13,470 nucleotides of DNA from positions 66,348 through 79,817 of the forward strand of contig ML769692.1 of NCBI GenBank assembly GCA_009733575.1. The letters run 5' to 3'. Positions 1-8,362 of the stretch are shown in pieces. Every line of letters starts with the position of its first letter. The first letter of the stretch is position 1. The DNA comes from Gymnopus androsaceus JB14. Lineage: Eukaryota > Basidiomycota > Agaricomycetes > Agaricales > Omphalotaceae. The notes below the pieces were generated by a model. That model saw only the letters and a program-made list of their open reading frames with translations. It was not told the DNA's origin and searched no databases. A program made the translations under genes and the position numbers.

Positions 1-58
1 CAGACCCCTGTATACCTAGCGTTTAGAAACTTGCATCTTAAACTTGCCCTTATGTGCC

Positions 59-1564
59 CTAAAAATGAAATCTTTTGCTTCTGGGCATTTTTCTCTTCCG
101 GGTTTTGTTCTGTGTATTGCCCATAGGATCAATGCCATTTTTCAAACTCTCTAGGAACTGCACAACATTCAAATGTCCTCTTTCTTTTGCAGATTCAAGT
201 GCGCTCCTCTGCTGTTCAACTAAAAAATGTTTGAGGGATGAAAGTAAACACTGACTCTCTTACATACCTCGAGTGTTGGGATCCGCACCATTTTTAACAA
301 GAAATTGGACCACATTCAAGTGTCCTGATTTTGCGGCGCATTCAAGTGCACTTGGCTGCTGTGTAACTAAAAATAATGTTTGAGGAATGAAGGTAAACAC
401 CAGCTCATCATGTACCTCTAGTATTGGGATTCACATTATTCTTCACTAGGAACCGCACAATGTCCAATTTCCCCTGATTTGCTGCACATTCAAGTGCACT
501 CATCTGCTGCTCAACTAAAACAATGTTTGAGAGATGAAGTTAACACCTACTCATCACATACCTCGAGTGTTGGGATCCGCACCATTTTTAACAAGAAATT
601 GGACCACATTCAAGTGTCCTGATTTTGCGGCGCATTCAAGTGCACTTGGCTGCTGTGTAACTAAAATAATGTTTGAGGAATGAAGGTAAACACCAGCTCA
701 TCACGTACCTCGAGTATTGGGATTCACATCATTCTTCACTATGAACCGCACAACGTCCAATTTCCCCTGATTTGCTGCACATTCAAGTGCACTCATCTGC
801 TTCAACTAAAACAATGTTTGAGAGATGAAGTTAACACCTACTCATCACATACCTCGAGAATTTGGATTCACATCATTCTTCACTAGGAACTGCACAATAT
901 CCAATTCTCCCTGATTTGCTGCACATTCAAGTGCACTCATCTGCTGTTCAACTAAAACAATGTTTGAGAGATGAAGTTAACACCTACTCATTACATACCT
1001 CGAGAATTTGGATTCACATCATTCTTCACTAGGAACTGCACAACATCCAATTTTCCCTGATTTGCTGCACATTCAAGTGCACTCATCTGCTGTTCAACTA
1101 AAACAATGTTTGAGAGATGAAGTTAACACCTACTCATCACATACCTCGAGAATTGGGTTTCGCACCATTCTTCACTAGGAGCTGCACAACGTCCAATCGT
1201 CCCCTGATTTGCTGCACATTCAAGTGCACTCATCTGCTGTTCAACTAAAATAATGTTTGAGGAATGAAATTAACACCTACTCAATACATACCTCGAGCAT
1301 TGGGATTCGCATAATTCTCAACTAGAAGGCATATTATCTCCAAGCTTCCCCATCCTGCAGCATATTGAAGAGCATTGACTCTGCTCCCCTCTAGCAGCTC
1401 AACTAAAATGGTGAGTTTAAAGATCGAAAACAAAGTTCTCATTGAGTATATATAACACACATTGAGCATTGGGATCTGCACCCTTCTCCACGAAAAAAGC
1501 ATGCAATATCCCATTTCTCCTGTTTCATGGCCAATCCAAGAGCAGTGACTTTATCTGCTGACAT
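59..1564 (-). pseudogene. Multi-exon ankyrin-repeat protein gene, probably disrupted
   Basis: On the minus strand ten exons can be read: 1461-1564 (ATG at 1562-1564), 1292-1402, 1145-1244, 999-1097, 853-951, 709-805, 562-660, 416-514, 268-366 and 59-219 (TAG at 59-61). Introns are 47-58 bases with GT...TTTTAG ends. Most exons are 99 bases and code one 33-residue ankyrin repeat with the typical SALECAA...LVKNGADPN pattern; the last exon ends in a basic tail (KTRKRKMPRSKRFHF). Ankyrin repeats are protein-binding solenoids; no partner or pathway can be inferred. Exon 1 has an extra base in an A6 run (1493-1498), exon 1145-1244 has one extra base near 1197-1199, and exon 709-805 lacks two bases near 801. 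These shifts break the frame unless they are assembly errors. No other domain is visible. The ankyrin identity is secure; whether the gene is functional is not. Confidence 0.75.
268..1244 (-). repeat. Tandem array of ~146-base exon+intron cassettes (seven ankyrin exons)
   Basis: Exon starts fall at 268, 416, 562, 709, 853, 999 and 1145, giving periods of 148, 146, 147, 144, 146 and 146 bases. Each unit holds a 99-base exon (97 and 100 in two units) and an intron of 47-49 bases. Introns are about as similar between units as exons are, so the array grew by DNA duplication of whole cassettes, not by selection on protein repeats alone. Exons 268-366 and 562-660 appear identical and each is followed by a similar partner, which shows a later two-unit duplication. 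Confidence 0.85.
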
Positions 1565-1592
1565 TGTCAGATGTCTCCTTGTTAAAGTGTAG

Positions 1593-3000
1593 TTAAACGA
1601 TCACCTTCAACATTACAATCTCCTCCTTTTTTAATCCATTCTGCAGCCAATTCCGGATCCTATCTCTCCTTTTCTCCAGGACTTCCTCCCATGAGACCCA
1701 TTGTCAAGGAGACAACATGGCCACTGCTTCATTGTAGGCAACAATTGCAGATTGAATGGATTTAGACCAAAGCTTGAGAGCATTAGCAATATGCTTCCAC
1801 ATCTTGTACCCTAAGCAAAGCTAATATTGGAAATGAGGTTGGGTTGTGAAGAGAGAAACGCGCCAGTTCCTGCAACATTAAGCCTTGTCATTTCAAACAT
1901 CCTAGCAACCAGTAGACCTTTCAAGCTTATCAAGAGCTTTTTGGTACACTGCATCCTTCACTGTCTTCTTGGCTGCATGTCACTTCTCCAAACCTTCTAC
2001 CCATTGATCTTTGATTTTGAGCTTCCACTCTAGCACCTGGCAGTCTGCAATGAGCTTACACTCATTCTCCATCTCATTCCAGCACCTCCTTTCCAATGCA
2101 GGCCCTTGATCATGGCCACCATTGGGCTTGTAGCTCTGCCAGGTAAGCCGGGCTTCCTTGAGGTATTTGATGCAGCTGTACAAGGCCTCCAACTTCAGAA
2201 AGTACTCCATCTCTAGGGTCTCTTCAGGCGGCATCTTTGGAGAGGCTACACAGATACTCCCCCTCCTCCACCAACCACTCATAGAATGTCTCTGCAGCCT
2301 CAATCCCAGACTCCCTCATAGCTTTTGCAACCATATGCCTAGTCTTCTAGAATGCTCAAAGCCTGCTTGTAGTTGTTGTAGATGAAGAGGCTGGATTTGG
2401 AATAAGTCTCAAAGTTGTCCAAAGTTGTCCTGATGGTAAACAAACTCAGTGATTGCCTGTCAACAATGAAAAATTGATTGGTGGCAGGTGATTCCAGCAA
2501 TGGCAGTTGGTGACACTGAAATAGCACTCACAGGGTTCGCCATCTTCAATCCCAGTTCCAATGATATAGAGCATGAGGAAGAGCAGTTGACAGGCTCACT
2601 CATGAGTGTAGCCATGCATAGTGCCAATAACAGGCAGGTAGCTGCACCACTCTGCTAGGCTCTTCAACAGGCTTTGCTTCACAGTCTTGGAGAACTTGCA
2701 GTGGATATTGTAAGCAATAGCCAGGGGTCCTCTGGCCTTCCCTCCTTTGTAACCTTGGGCTCCTCCAACTCCGCAGCCATGTAGCAGTTTAGAACAGATA
2801 GAGGATACTTTGATCTACAATAGCAGAGTAAGCAAAATGATCCGGAGAGAGAAAAAGAAAGACTCACTGTCCCCTGCTGCAAATCATATTGCAAGCAATA
2901 AGCAGCATCATATGCCAACAAAGAAAGGCAAACCACCTGCACTCCAGGAACTTCCCAACTGAAAGGGCTGTGTTCTTATCCTTTGCATTATCAGCTGATG
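1593..3000 (-). pseudogene. Decayed KDZ-superfamily transposase (C-terminal two thirds)
   Basis: Conceptual minus-strand translation in shifting frames gives, in order: GKFLECR...LLIACNMI (about 2980-2870), an intron at 2815-2867, SKYPLSVLN, GLAIAYNIHCKFSKTVKQS, PVIGTMHGYTHE, GTGIEDGEPCECYFSVTN, NNYKQALSILED, ESGIEAAETFYEWLVEEGEY, PPEETLEMEYF and AIVAYNEAVAMLSP. This order and these motifs match KDZ transposases as found in large numbers in basidiomycetes, including the HGH/HGY step, the G-x-E-D-x-E acidic motif and the NNYKQAL helix. They catalyse DNA transposon movement in the nucleus. Breaks include TGA at 2596-2598 and 2460-2462, TAG just after LSILED, a frameshift from a duplicated 10-mer at 2411-2430, another near 2240, and further stops below 1980. 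No N-terminal cysteine cluster or TIRs were found. It is a relic; the family call rests on remembered motif order. Confidence 0.75.
2815..2867 (-). other. 53-base intron within the KDZ relic
   Basis: On the minus strand the sequence GTGAGTCTTTC begins at 2867 and a pyrimidine-rich stretch ends in TTGTAG at 2815. Removing it brings the segment ending CNMICSRG next to SKYPLSVLN, as expected in the KDZ family. The size is typical of basidiomycete introns. Confidence 0.6.
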
Positions 3001-3249
3001 CTGTAAAGGTTTTGCAAAAGATACCAATAAGTTGTCACAGGTGTTTTGCAAAAGTCAGGGATAACTTCTATAAGGGAGTCACACAAGAGTGAAAAGATCT
3101 TTTCAAAGATTTATGATATCAAGATTTTTTTAAAAAGATGATTTTGTAGTCATGTGACCAAAACCTAAAATGCTCATACAGAGAGAACGAGGGCCCATGG
3201 GAAAAACTGACACCCTCCCCTTGGATTTGTTAGACCACCCTATACCTAG

Positions 3250-3288
3250 CCCTAACCCAACCTAACCCCCTAACCTTAACCCTGACCC
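3250..3288. repeat. Degenerate telomere-like CCCTAA tract
   Basis: The plus strand reads CCCTAACCC followed by CCTAACC, CCCCTAACC, TTAACCC and TGACCC, five imperfect copies of the C-rich telomere strand (TTAGGG on the other strand). It is short and interrupted, so it may be chance or a part of the LTR-like block beside it. Confidence 0.4.
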
Positions 3289-3341
3289 AGTGAATTTTGC
3301 ATCCTCATTCTTTTAAAAAGTGGAGGCAAGCCCCCACACCC

Positions 3342-3702
3342 TGTTATGACCCAACCCCATTCTTCAGATTATACTGCGACCTCTTCTATAACCTCACACA
3401 ACCTCCTAATTCTGACCCATCGAATGCCCCTCAATCTCCCAATTCGGTCCCGTAACCACCTGTCAGACTCCTTTCTAGAATCCTGACATAATTACTACCA
3501 TTACTGTACTACCATAACTATTTGTACAGTAACTATTTACTCCATACCCTTTTTTGTACAAGCCCCTACCTATAAAAGGGCCTCTAGTTTACTCTTTTTT
3601 CCTCAGTTCTACTATTTTGACAACCCCTGCTTGACTCTACCTACTTATCACCCTTTTTCCGGACTCTTTACCATTTACCCAATGTCCTAGGTGTTTGTAA
3701 CA
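3342..3702 (+). mobile_element. Possible solo LTR (Ty3/Gypsy-like)
   Basis: A 361-base block begins TGTTATGACC and ends TTTGTAACA, so its ends are the inverted TGTTA/TAACA pair usual in LTRs. It contains a strong TATA box (TATAAAAGGG) about two thirds of the way in, followed by a pyrimidine-rich initiator-like stretch. No 5-base target duplication is seen (CACCC on the left, ATGCT on the right), and no internal region adjoins either side. It could be a solo LTR with decayed flanks or an ordinary promoter. Confidence 0.35.
3571..3580 (+). promoter_or_regulatory. TATA box in LTR-like block
   Basis: TATAAAAGGG is a near-perfect TATA element, followed about 20-30 bases later by TTTACTCTTTTTTCCTCAG. 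No plausible plus-strand gene follows within the next kilobase, which favours a retrotransposon U3 promoter. Confidence 0.45.
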
Positions 3703-3729
3703 ATGCTTTGATGTTGACTTCAATATATA

Positions 3730-3930
3730 CAGTCGCGGACAATCAAAGTCAACAAATTTGATTCCCACTGACTGAGAGTTTTTTAGACCAAAGTAATTAC
3801 GGATTCGGACTCAGAAAGACAAAATAAGTCCAAAAAAGCACCTCCGAAGTTTTTCCCAAGAGTTTTTTGGGACGGCCAATTTTTGAGGCAATTTCACCGA
3901 AAATTTTGAGTATATATCTAGGTAGTAGGC
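3730..3930 (+). mobile_element. One end of a Tc1/mariner-like element (truncated or non-autonomous)
   Basis: A TA dinucleotide at 3728-3729 is followed by CAGTCGCGGACAATCAAAGT, which resembles the start of the terminal inverted repeat of many Tc1/mariner elements. No matching inverted copy (ending CCGCGACTG then TA) and no DDE transposase were found in the window. The right boundary is a guess. Bases 3712-3720 and 3746-3754 also form a 9-base inverted repeat (TGTTGACTT/AAGTCAACA) across the element end. Confidence 0.35.
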
Positions 3931-4046
3931 TGGCATATTGTATCTAAATGCATCATCGCGCTTGCAGAAACTGAACGATGTGTCTTCTGCTTCCTAATGG
4001 CCCATTCCACTGCCTTCCCTGTGAGTTTGAGCTGATATCAAGGGGT

Positions 4047-4230
4047 GTTATATCCATGCTATTATCACCGATCATTTCCGACACTTGCCGCCGATTTCCG
4101 ATCATTTGCCATTGATCAATCAACCTTTCAATGAACTACTGTTATATCCATACAATCATCACCGCTCATTGCCGACATCCGACACTCGCTGCCGATTTCC
4201 GATCAATCACCATCGATCGATTGACATATC
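4047..4230 (+). repeat. Imperfect direct repeat of ~90 bases, period 94
   Basis: GTTATATCCAT...ATCACCG.TCATT.CCGAC begins at 4047 and again at 4141. Both copies continue into GCCGATTTCCGATCA and then into a stretch rich in GATC, ATCGAT and ATTGAT. More degenerate CGATT/GATCG clusters recur near 4500-4560 and 4680-4745. No coding potential is apparent. Confidence 0.6.
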
Positions 4231-5055
4231 GATCTGATAGCTGCCCTTTACCTTCGGAAACATCCCTATCATGTTTGGACATGCTTTCCAATACTTATTG
4301 TTTTATTCCTCTTATATTCTTTTGTCTTTCTTACTGAATTACTTTATTGTTATACTTACTGAATACACTCCTGGATATATATTACTTATTGTTCTTTACA
4401 TTTATCCGTTTATCCAAACTCACTAGTATTTAAGTAGTATACCATGTACCGTAACTTTAGTTCGAAAATCAACTTAGCCTAGCTGATCTTCTCTATTCTT
4501 ATTTCCGACATCTCCGCCGATCAATCGATCGACATTGCGATTGATTTGCGATTGACTTGCGGCTGTGCATTCGCTCCGCTCCGCCCTTCTTCCACTCCTT
4601 TCCTCTGGGACACATTACAGTGTGTTAAGGGTGTTGCTAATAGCTTCGCCAAGTCCCGTTACTTCAAAGGTCCAACCCAGGTCATTGATTGATCGACATC
4701 GGTCGATTCCCACGATTGATTTGCGATCGATTTCCCGCCGCTTTGATCTGGGCTGCACAGGCTTAACAAGGGGTATGTAAATTTTAAATTTTATATATCA
4801 TGATGATTTTCAAACTTAAGACTTTGGGAGACCTCCCCCCCCTCCCCCCCTGCCTAAAAAAGAAGGAGTTTCACACAATCACATGGCTTTTGTCACTTCT
4901 TGCATGCATTTACTGCAAGAATCTGTAAAAACTCTCACGCAGCCGAATTCTAGACTTTGCCCCGCACTCATTTTTGTCTCTACTCTTATCCATGACTTCT
5001 ACATAGACCAAATATCTATTTTGTGCTAGCGGCATGACTTAAAAATATGGCAAGT
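4231..5055. other. Non-coding interval without recognisable genes
   Basis: Apart from CGATT/GATCG-rich clusters near 4500-4560 and 4680-4745 and a C-rich run at 4837-4850, nothing recognisable is visible. Short open frames here have no protein-like composition or known motif. The last stretch before 5056 would be the 3' untranslated or downstream region of the PHD-finger exon. Confidence 0.5.
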
Positions 5056-5243
5056 TCAGTGCTTTATGTGTATTCTACATTGCTTACTGCTACTTGTAGC
5101 ATTTTTCCGGCACTCCTCATCACAAAACCAGTCATCTATAGGCTGTTCTAGAAAGCCTTGGCAATGCAGATGATAGTATATGGTACATATTAGCCTTGAA
5201 CTTGAAGTACCTTCTTTCTCTTTGCCATCAGAATTGCTACTCC
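5056..5243 (-). pseudogene. 3'-terminal exon of a PHD-finger gene, cut off by the retrotransposon
   Basis: The minus-strand frame reads SSNSDGKEKEGTSSSRL, then a PHD-type half: C-x4-H-x2-C (CTIYYHLHC), a spacer, and DWFCDEEC, where the final pair is C-x3-C. It ends in a short basic tail and TGA at 5056-5058. These residues match zinc ligands 4-8 of a C4HC3 PHD finger, a nuclear module that usually reads histone tails; ligands 1-3 must lie in upstream exons. The open frame runs on into the LTR, but the native exon should begin at the target site: if the element is removed, the sequence before it reads ...AATCCAG, a good 3' splice site. The gene is therefore interrupted at or just after its last splice junction. 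Confidence 0.6.
5239..5243. repeat. Target-site duplication, left copy (ACTCC)
   Basis: ACTCC lies directly before the TG of the left LTR and recurs directly after the CA of the right LTR at 13041-13045. Five bases is the usual duplication length for Copia integrases. Confidence 0.9.
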
Positions 5244-5683
5244 TGTTGAACAGCAAGTGAGACAAATGGTGAAATCACATTACTAACCAAGTGTAAGGCT
5301 TGAGGGGTGAAACAGTTTATGAGAGAGCTTAGTATTGTCTGAGAGGACAGTAATGCAGTAGTATCCAGAGTGATGGGGACTACAGGTAAACTACTACAGC
5401 TTATATACTAAATGTCTGTAAAACTGTACAGTACCCTAAATCTAATAATAGATACAGTATTGGTAAGTGTCCATGTGGACAATGGTCCCTACAATGTGAT
5501 GCATGTATATACATCAGCCGTTGATATCCTAGCTATAATCACATGTACATAAATAGCGAATGACATTAATCAAATGATATCAACACATAGGAATGTGATT
5601 TTGGTGATTGGTAAGCCAATGTTGAATATCACGGTACAAAGTACCTGATCATGTGTCCATGATTGCAAGCGTATCTTTCAACA
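5244..5683 (-). repeat. 3' LTR of the Copia element (uninterrupted)
   Basis: This 440-base copy has TGTTGAA/TTCAACA ends and serves as the reference for what the other LTR looked like before it was hit. On the minus strand it has TATATAAG at about 5400-5407 as a candidate TATA box. Confidence 0.92.
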
Positions 5684-5692
5684 CTCCCCCTC
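5684..5692 (-). other. Polypurine tract
   Basis: Read on the minus strand, GAGGGGGAG lies immediately before the TG of the 3' LTR, exactly where the plus-strand DNA primer of an LTR retrotransposon is expected. Confidence 0.8.
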
Positions 5693-6014
5693 ACTAAGAT
5701 CAATGGATTGGCGGGGATAAGGTTTAAGGGATCTTTAGATGAAAAATAAAATAAAATCTATGTAAGAAGGGCAACGGGAGCTCTAAGGCCAAGTTGGCTG
5801 AGTATGTAGCGAAAGCGGGTCCTGCTATCAAATCCAAAGCCATCAAAGACACATGTTATTGGAGGATAGAGACTTCTGTGCTTTGCTACCATATGTTGAA
5901 GGAACATGAAGTCCGAAGACGGAGAAGTAGTTCGCGGGAGCTGGATCCAAGACCAAAGTCCAAGACCAAACATGAGCTTGGCCTTTGGCAATGTTACCTG
6001 CTACATGTTCTTGA
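5693..6014 (-). other. 3' untranslated region of the Copia element
   Basis: About 320 bases lie between the RNase H stop and the polypurine tract. A 77-codon minus-strand frame at 5758-5991 has no recognisable motif. I see no envelope-like or extra gene here. Confidence 0.55.
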
Positions 6015-6742
6015 CTAATTTGAGCTCAAGGAGCTCAACGATTTCGCTGCCCGGTCATCTAAAGTTCCTGGATCAGGGGTATGCACTTTGTGGAATGTTA
6101 ATTTCCTGAAGGGTTTGTTTTCTTCAAAGTTAATTCCCAAAAGATCCTTGAACTTTGCGAATTTAACAAGTGCGAGATTTTTTGTTAGAATATCTGCAAT
6201 GTTATCTTCAGTGCGAACATAAAACAGTTCGACTTCATTCAATTTGACTCTTTCCGAAATGTAATGGAAGCGTATATCAATATGTTTGGTTCTTCTCTCT
6301 TGAATTGGATTCGAAGCGAGAAAGATGGAACCTTGATTGTTGCCCAGTAATGGTAGAGATTGAATTGAAATTCCAATCTCATTAAATAGAGATCAGAGCC
6401 ACATGAGTCAGACAGTGCCATATATTCGGCCTCAGTGGACAAAAGCACAACGGTCTTCTGTTTATGGGAAACCCAAGATATTGGACCATTCGCTAATTGG
6501 ATGATCATCCCGGTATGGGATTTTCGATCATCAGGATCAGATGCCCAGTCAGAATCACAATAAGCTAGAAAGCCAGCATCCAAAAGACCGTCAAATACGA
6601 GTTCATAGTTCCTGGTGTACAAAAGGTAGCATAGGATATGAAGTGATTTGGCGTAATGGTCTTTACTTGGATTTGCAGAGAATTGACTTAGTTTGATAAC
6701 CACAAAAGCGATATCAGGGCATGTGCCTAGCATGAGGTACAA
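6015..6742 (-). pseudogene. Copia pol: RNase H domain (frameshifted)
   Basis: This is the C-terminal part of pol. In the first frame the tether reads YLMLGTCPDIAFVV, followed by the RNase H motifs AYCDSDWASDPDDRKSHTG (first catalytic Asp), ISWVSHKQ and LLSTEAEYMALSDS (catalytic Glu and Asp). A change of frame lies at about 6391-6400; beyond it the Copia-typical end continues in another frame, including RTKHIDI and VELFYVRTEDNIADILTK, and ends at a TAG at 6015-6017. RNase H removes the RNA strand of the RNA-DNA hybrid during reverse transcription. The catalytic residues are present, but the frameshift would truncate the domain before the final His-containing segment. Confidence 0.85.
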
Positions 6743-7689
6743 TAATGATACTATGACACTTTGGTACTGGCGTTGCAGTTGAGGGTCTACACAAGCATTG
6801 TTTGCAGATGGTGTCTAAGAAGAAGGTAATGGGGTGTGAGCTTCTTTTGCTTTATCCATGCAAAATTGGCAAATGATCTTGATAAGGTAATCCCTTTGGT
6901 CAAGAATCAATTTTTGCTTCTTGTGATCACGAGTTATGTGCATGCCAAGGAACTCTTTTGGTTCACCTAGATCACGGCAGTCCCATATTTTCATAAACTC
7001 CTTTTTCTTCTTTAGGACTAAATCTTTATCAGAACCCATAAACAATGCATCATCAACATATACAATGGCAATTACGGTTTTGCCTTTATCTTTGAAGACG
7101 TATACACTGGCATCTGAATTACAGCGCTTAAATCCTAGTTTACCCATAGAGGCAGTGCACTCTTTCCACCAGGATAAGCCTGACTGTTTCAGACTGTAAA
7201 GCAATTGGTGTAACCTCCAAACCTTTGTTTTGTCCTTAAAAAAGCCTTTGGGTTGTTCCATGTAGATTTCTTCATCTAGCTTGCCATAAAGATAAGCCTG
7301 TTTGACGTCAAGAGCCTGGATTTCCCAGTCTTCTAAAGTGGCTAAAGCTAGGAGTGTTCTACATGTTTCAAATTGTGCAACAGGCGAAAACAACTCATTA
7401 TAATATATCCCCTGAACTTGTGAAAATCCTTTAGCGACGAGTCAGGCTTTGTATTGACCGTCTCTCTTCTTGTTAAAAACCCATCAACATTTAATAGGTC
7501 TAAGATCAGGAGGTAATTTGATAACCTCAAAAACATTCTGTTGTTTTAATCCATCAATTTCCTCAATGCAAGCTTGATCCCATTTTTTGATTTCTTCCTG
7601 ACTATTACCGGCACTTCGGTAATCTGCTCGTTGTGACCATGAGTCAGGGAAATTATTCAAATAATTTTGAATGTCAAACTCGGCAAGGG
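6743..7689 (-). pseudogene. Copia pol: reverse transcriptase (three in-frame stops)
   Basis: The RVT_2-type domain starts around EIKKWDQACIEEIDGLKQQN. It includes LVAKGFSQ, the catalytic motif A region ALDVKQAYLYGKLDEEIYME, and motif C YVDDALFMGS, which carries the two catalytic aspartates, then EFLGMHI. It copies the element RNA into DNA inside virus-like particles in the cytoplasm. Three stops interrupt one continuous frame: TGA at 7484-7486 before WVFNKKRDG, TGA at 7442-7444 before LVAKGF, and TAG at 6815-6817 after HTPLPSS. At both TGA codons the family normally has Arg or Lys. All active-site motifs are intact, so the domain probably worked when the element inserted. Confidence 0.9.
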
Positions 7690-8362
7690 AGTTTGAATAG
7701 AGAATCGAATGAGCAAGCAAGAAGTTTTGTAATTTTACTCCCCCTTCCTTAATCATTGATATGATATCCTCTTCAGATTCTGGTTCCGTGTCATCATTTG
7801 ATGATGATACAGGCTCATCTTCGTCCGAATCAGGACTAGGAGAGCGTGGTCTGTTTGAAGAACCAGCCTGAGGTTGTGCGGGATCATTTAATGGTAAAGG
7901 AATATTGCAAGCCATTTGGCCTTGCCATCTGGCACTAGTTCCAGGAGTAGGAACCATGCCAGGTCGGATAGGGGGTCTATGTTCTCTCACAGGATTCTGC
8001 CATTTCCATTCTGCAACATCCTCTGGTCTATGACTGAAAGGGTCAGGACGAGGAGGCGTAGGTGGACGGTGATTGTCCTGTGGAGGTGGACTTATTGATG
8101 GAGATCGAGATGGTTGATGAGGTGGGAGGCCATCATCAGAAGAATCGTCATCGTCAAATTCACCAGGCAGATCTGGTGGATGATCTGCATTCTCATCTCG
8201 AGTTGAAAACGGTATTTGATTTGGATCAAAGAGATTGAGATCATCAGGTGGTGTGTCTGCATCACCATCTGAGGGTCGTGAAGAGTCAGATTTATCATGA
8301 GGGTTAGACCGGACAGGTTTGTTGGGTTTTTCTCCTTCTCCAGATTCAGATTTACAACGTGG
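7690..8362 (-). pseudogene. Copia pol: acidic, proline-rich linker between integrase and reverse transcriptase
   Basis: This open segment follows the integrase C-terminal region without a stop. It is low in complexity, with stretches such as FDDDDSSDDGLPPHQPSRSP, PPPQDNHRPPTPPRPDP and SPDSDEDEPVSSSNDDTEPE. Copia elements usually carry a poorly conserved disordered linker here, sometimes involved in integrase targeting or nuclear entry. No chromodomain and no clear nuclear localisation signal is visible. Confidence 0.75.

Noticed and set aside
268..1244. Regular ~146-base repeats as a CRISPR or satellite array
   Set aside because: The units translate into ankyrin repeats with proper splice sites and phase; there are no short repeats with unique spacers.
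1827..2385. Plus-strand open frames of 68 and 75 codons
   Set aside because: They are antisense to the KDZ relic, whose minus-strand motifs are clear.
3342..3600. A TSD for the LTR-like block
   Set aside because: Candidate flanks (CACCC and ATGCT, or GGATT for an alternative start at 3227) do not match, so no insertion boundary was claimed from them.
4565..4780. A 71-codon plus-strand open frame
   Set aside because: It runs through the CGATT/GATCG-rich zone, has repetitive Ser/Arg/Ile content and no recognisable motif or splice context.
5758..5991. A 77-codon minus-strand frame after RNase H as an extra (env-like) gene
   Set aside because: It has no signal peptide, membrane segment or known motif, and it sits in the expected 3' untranslated region.
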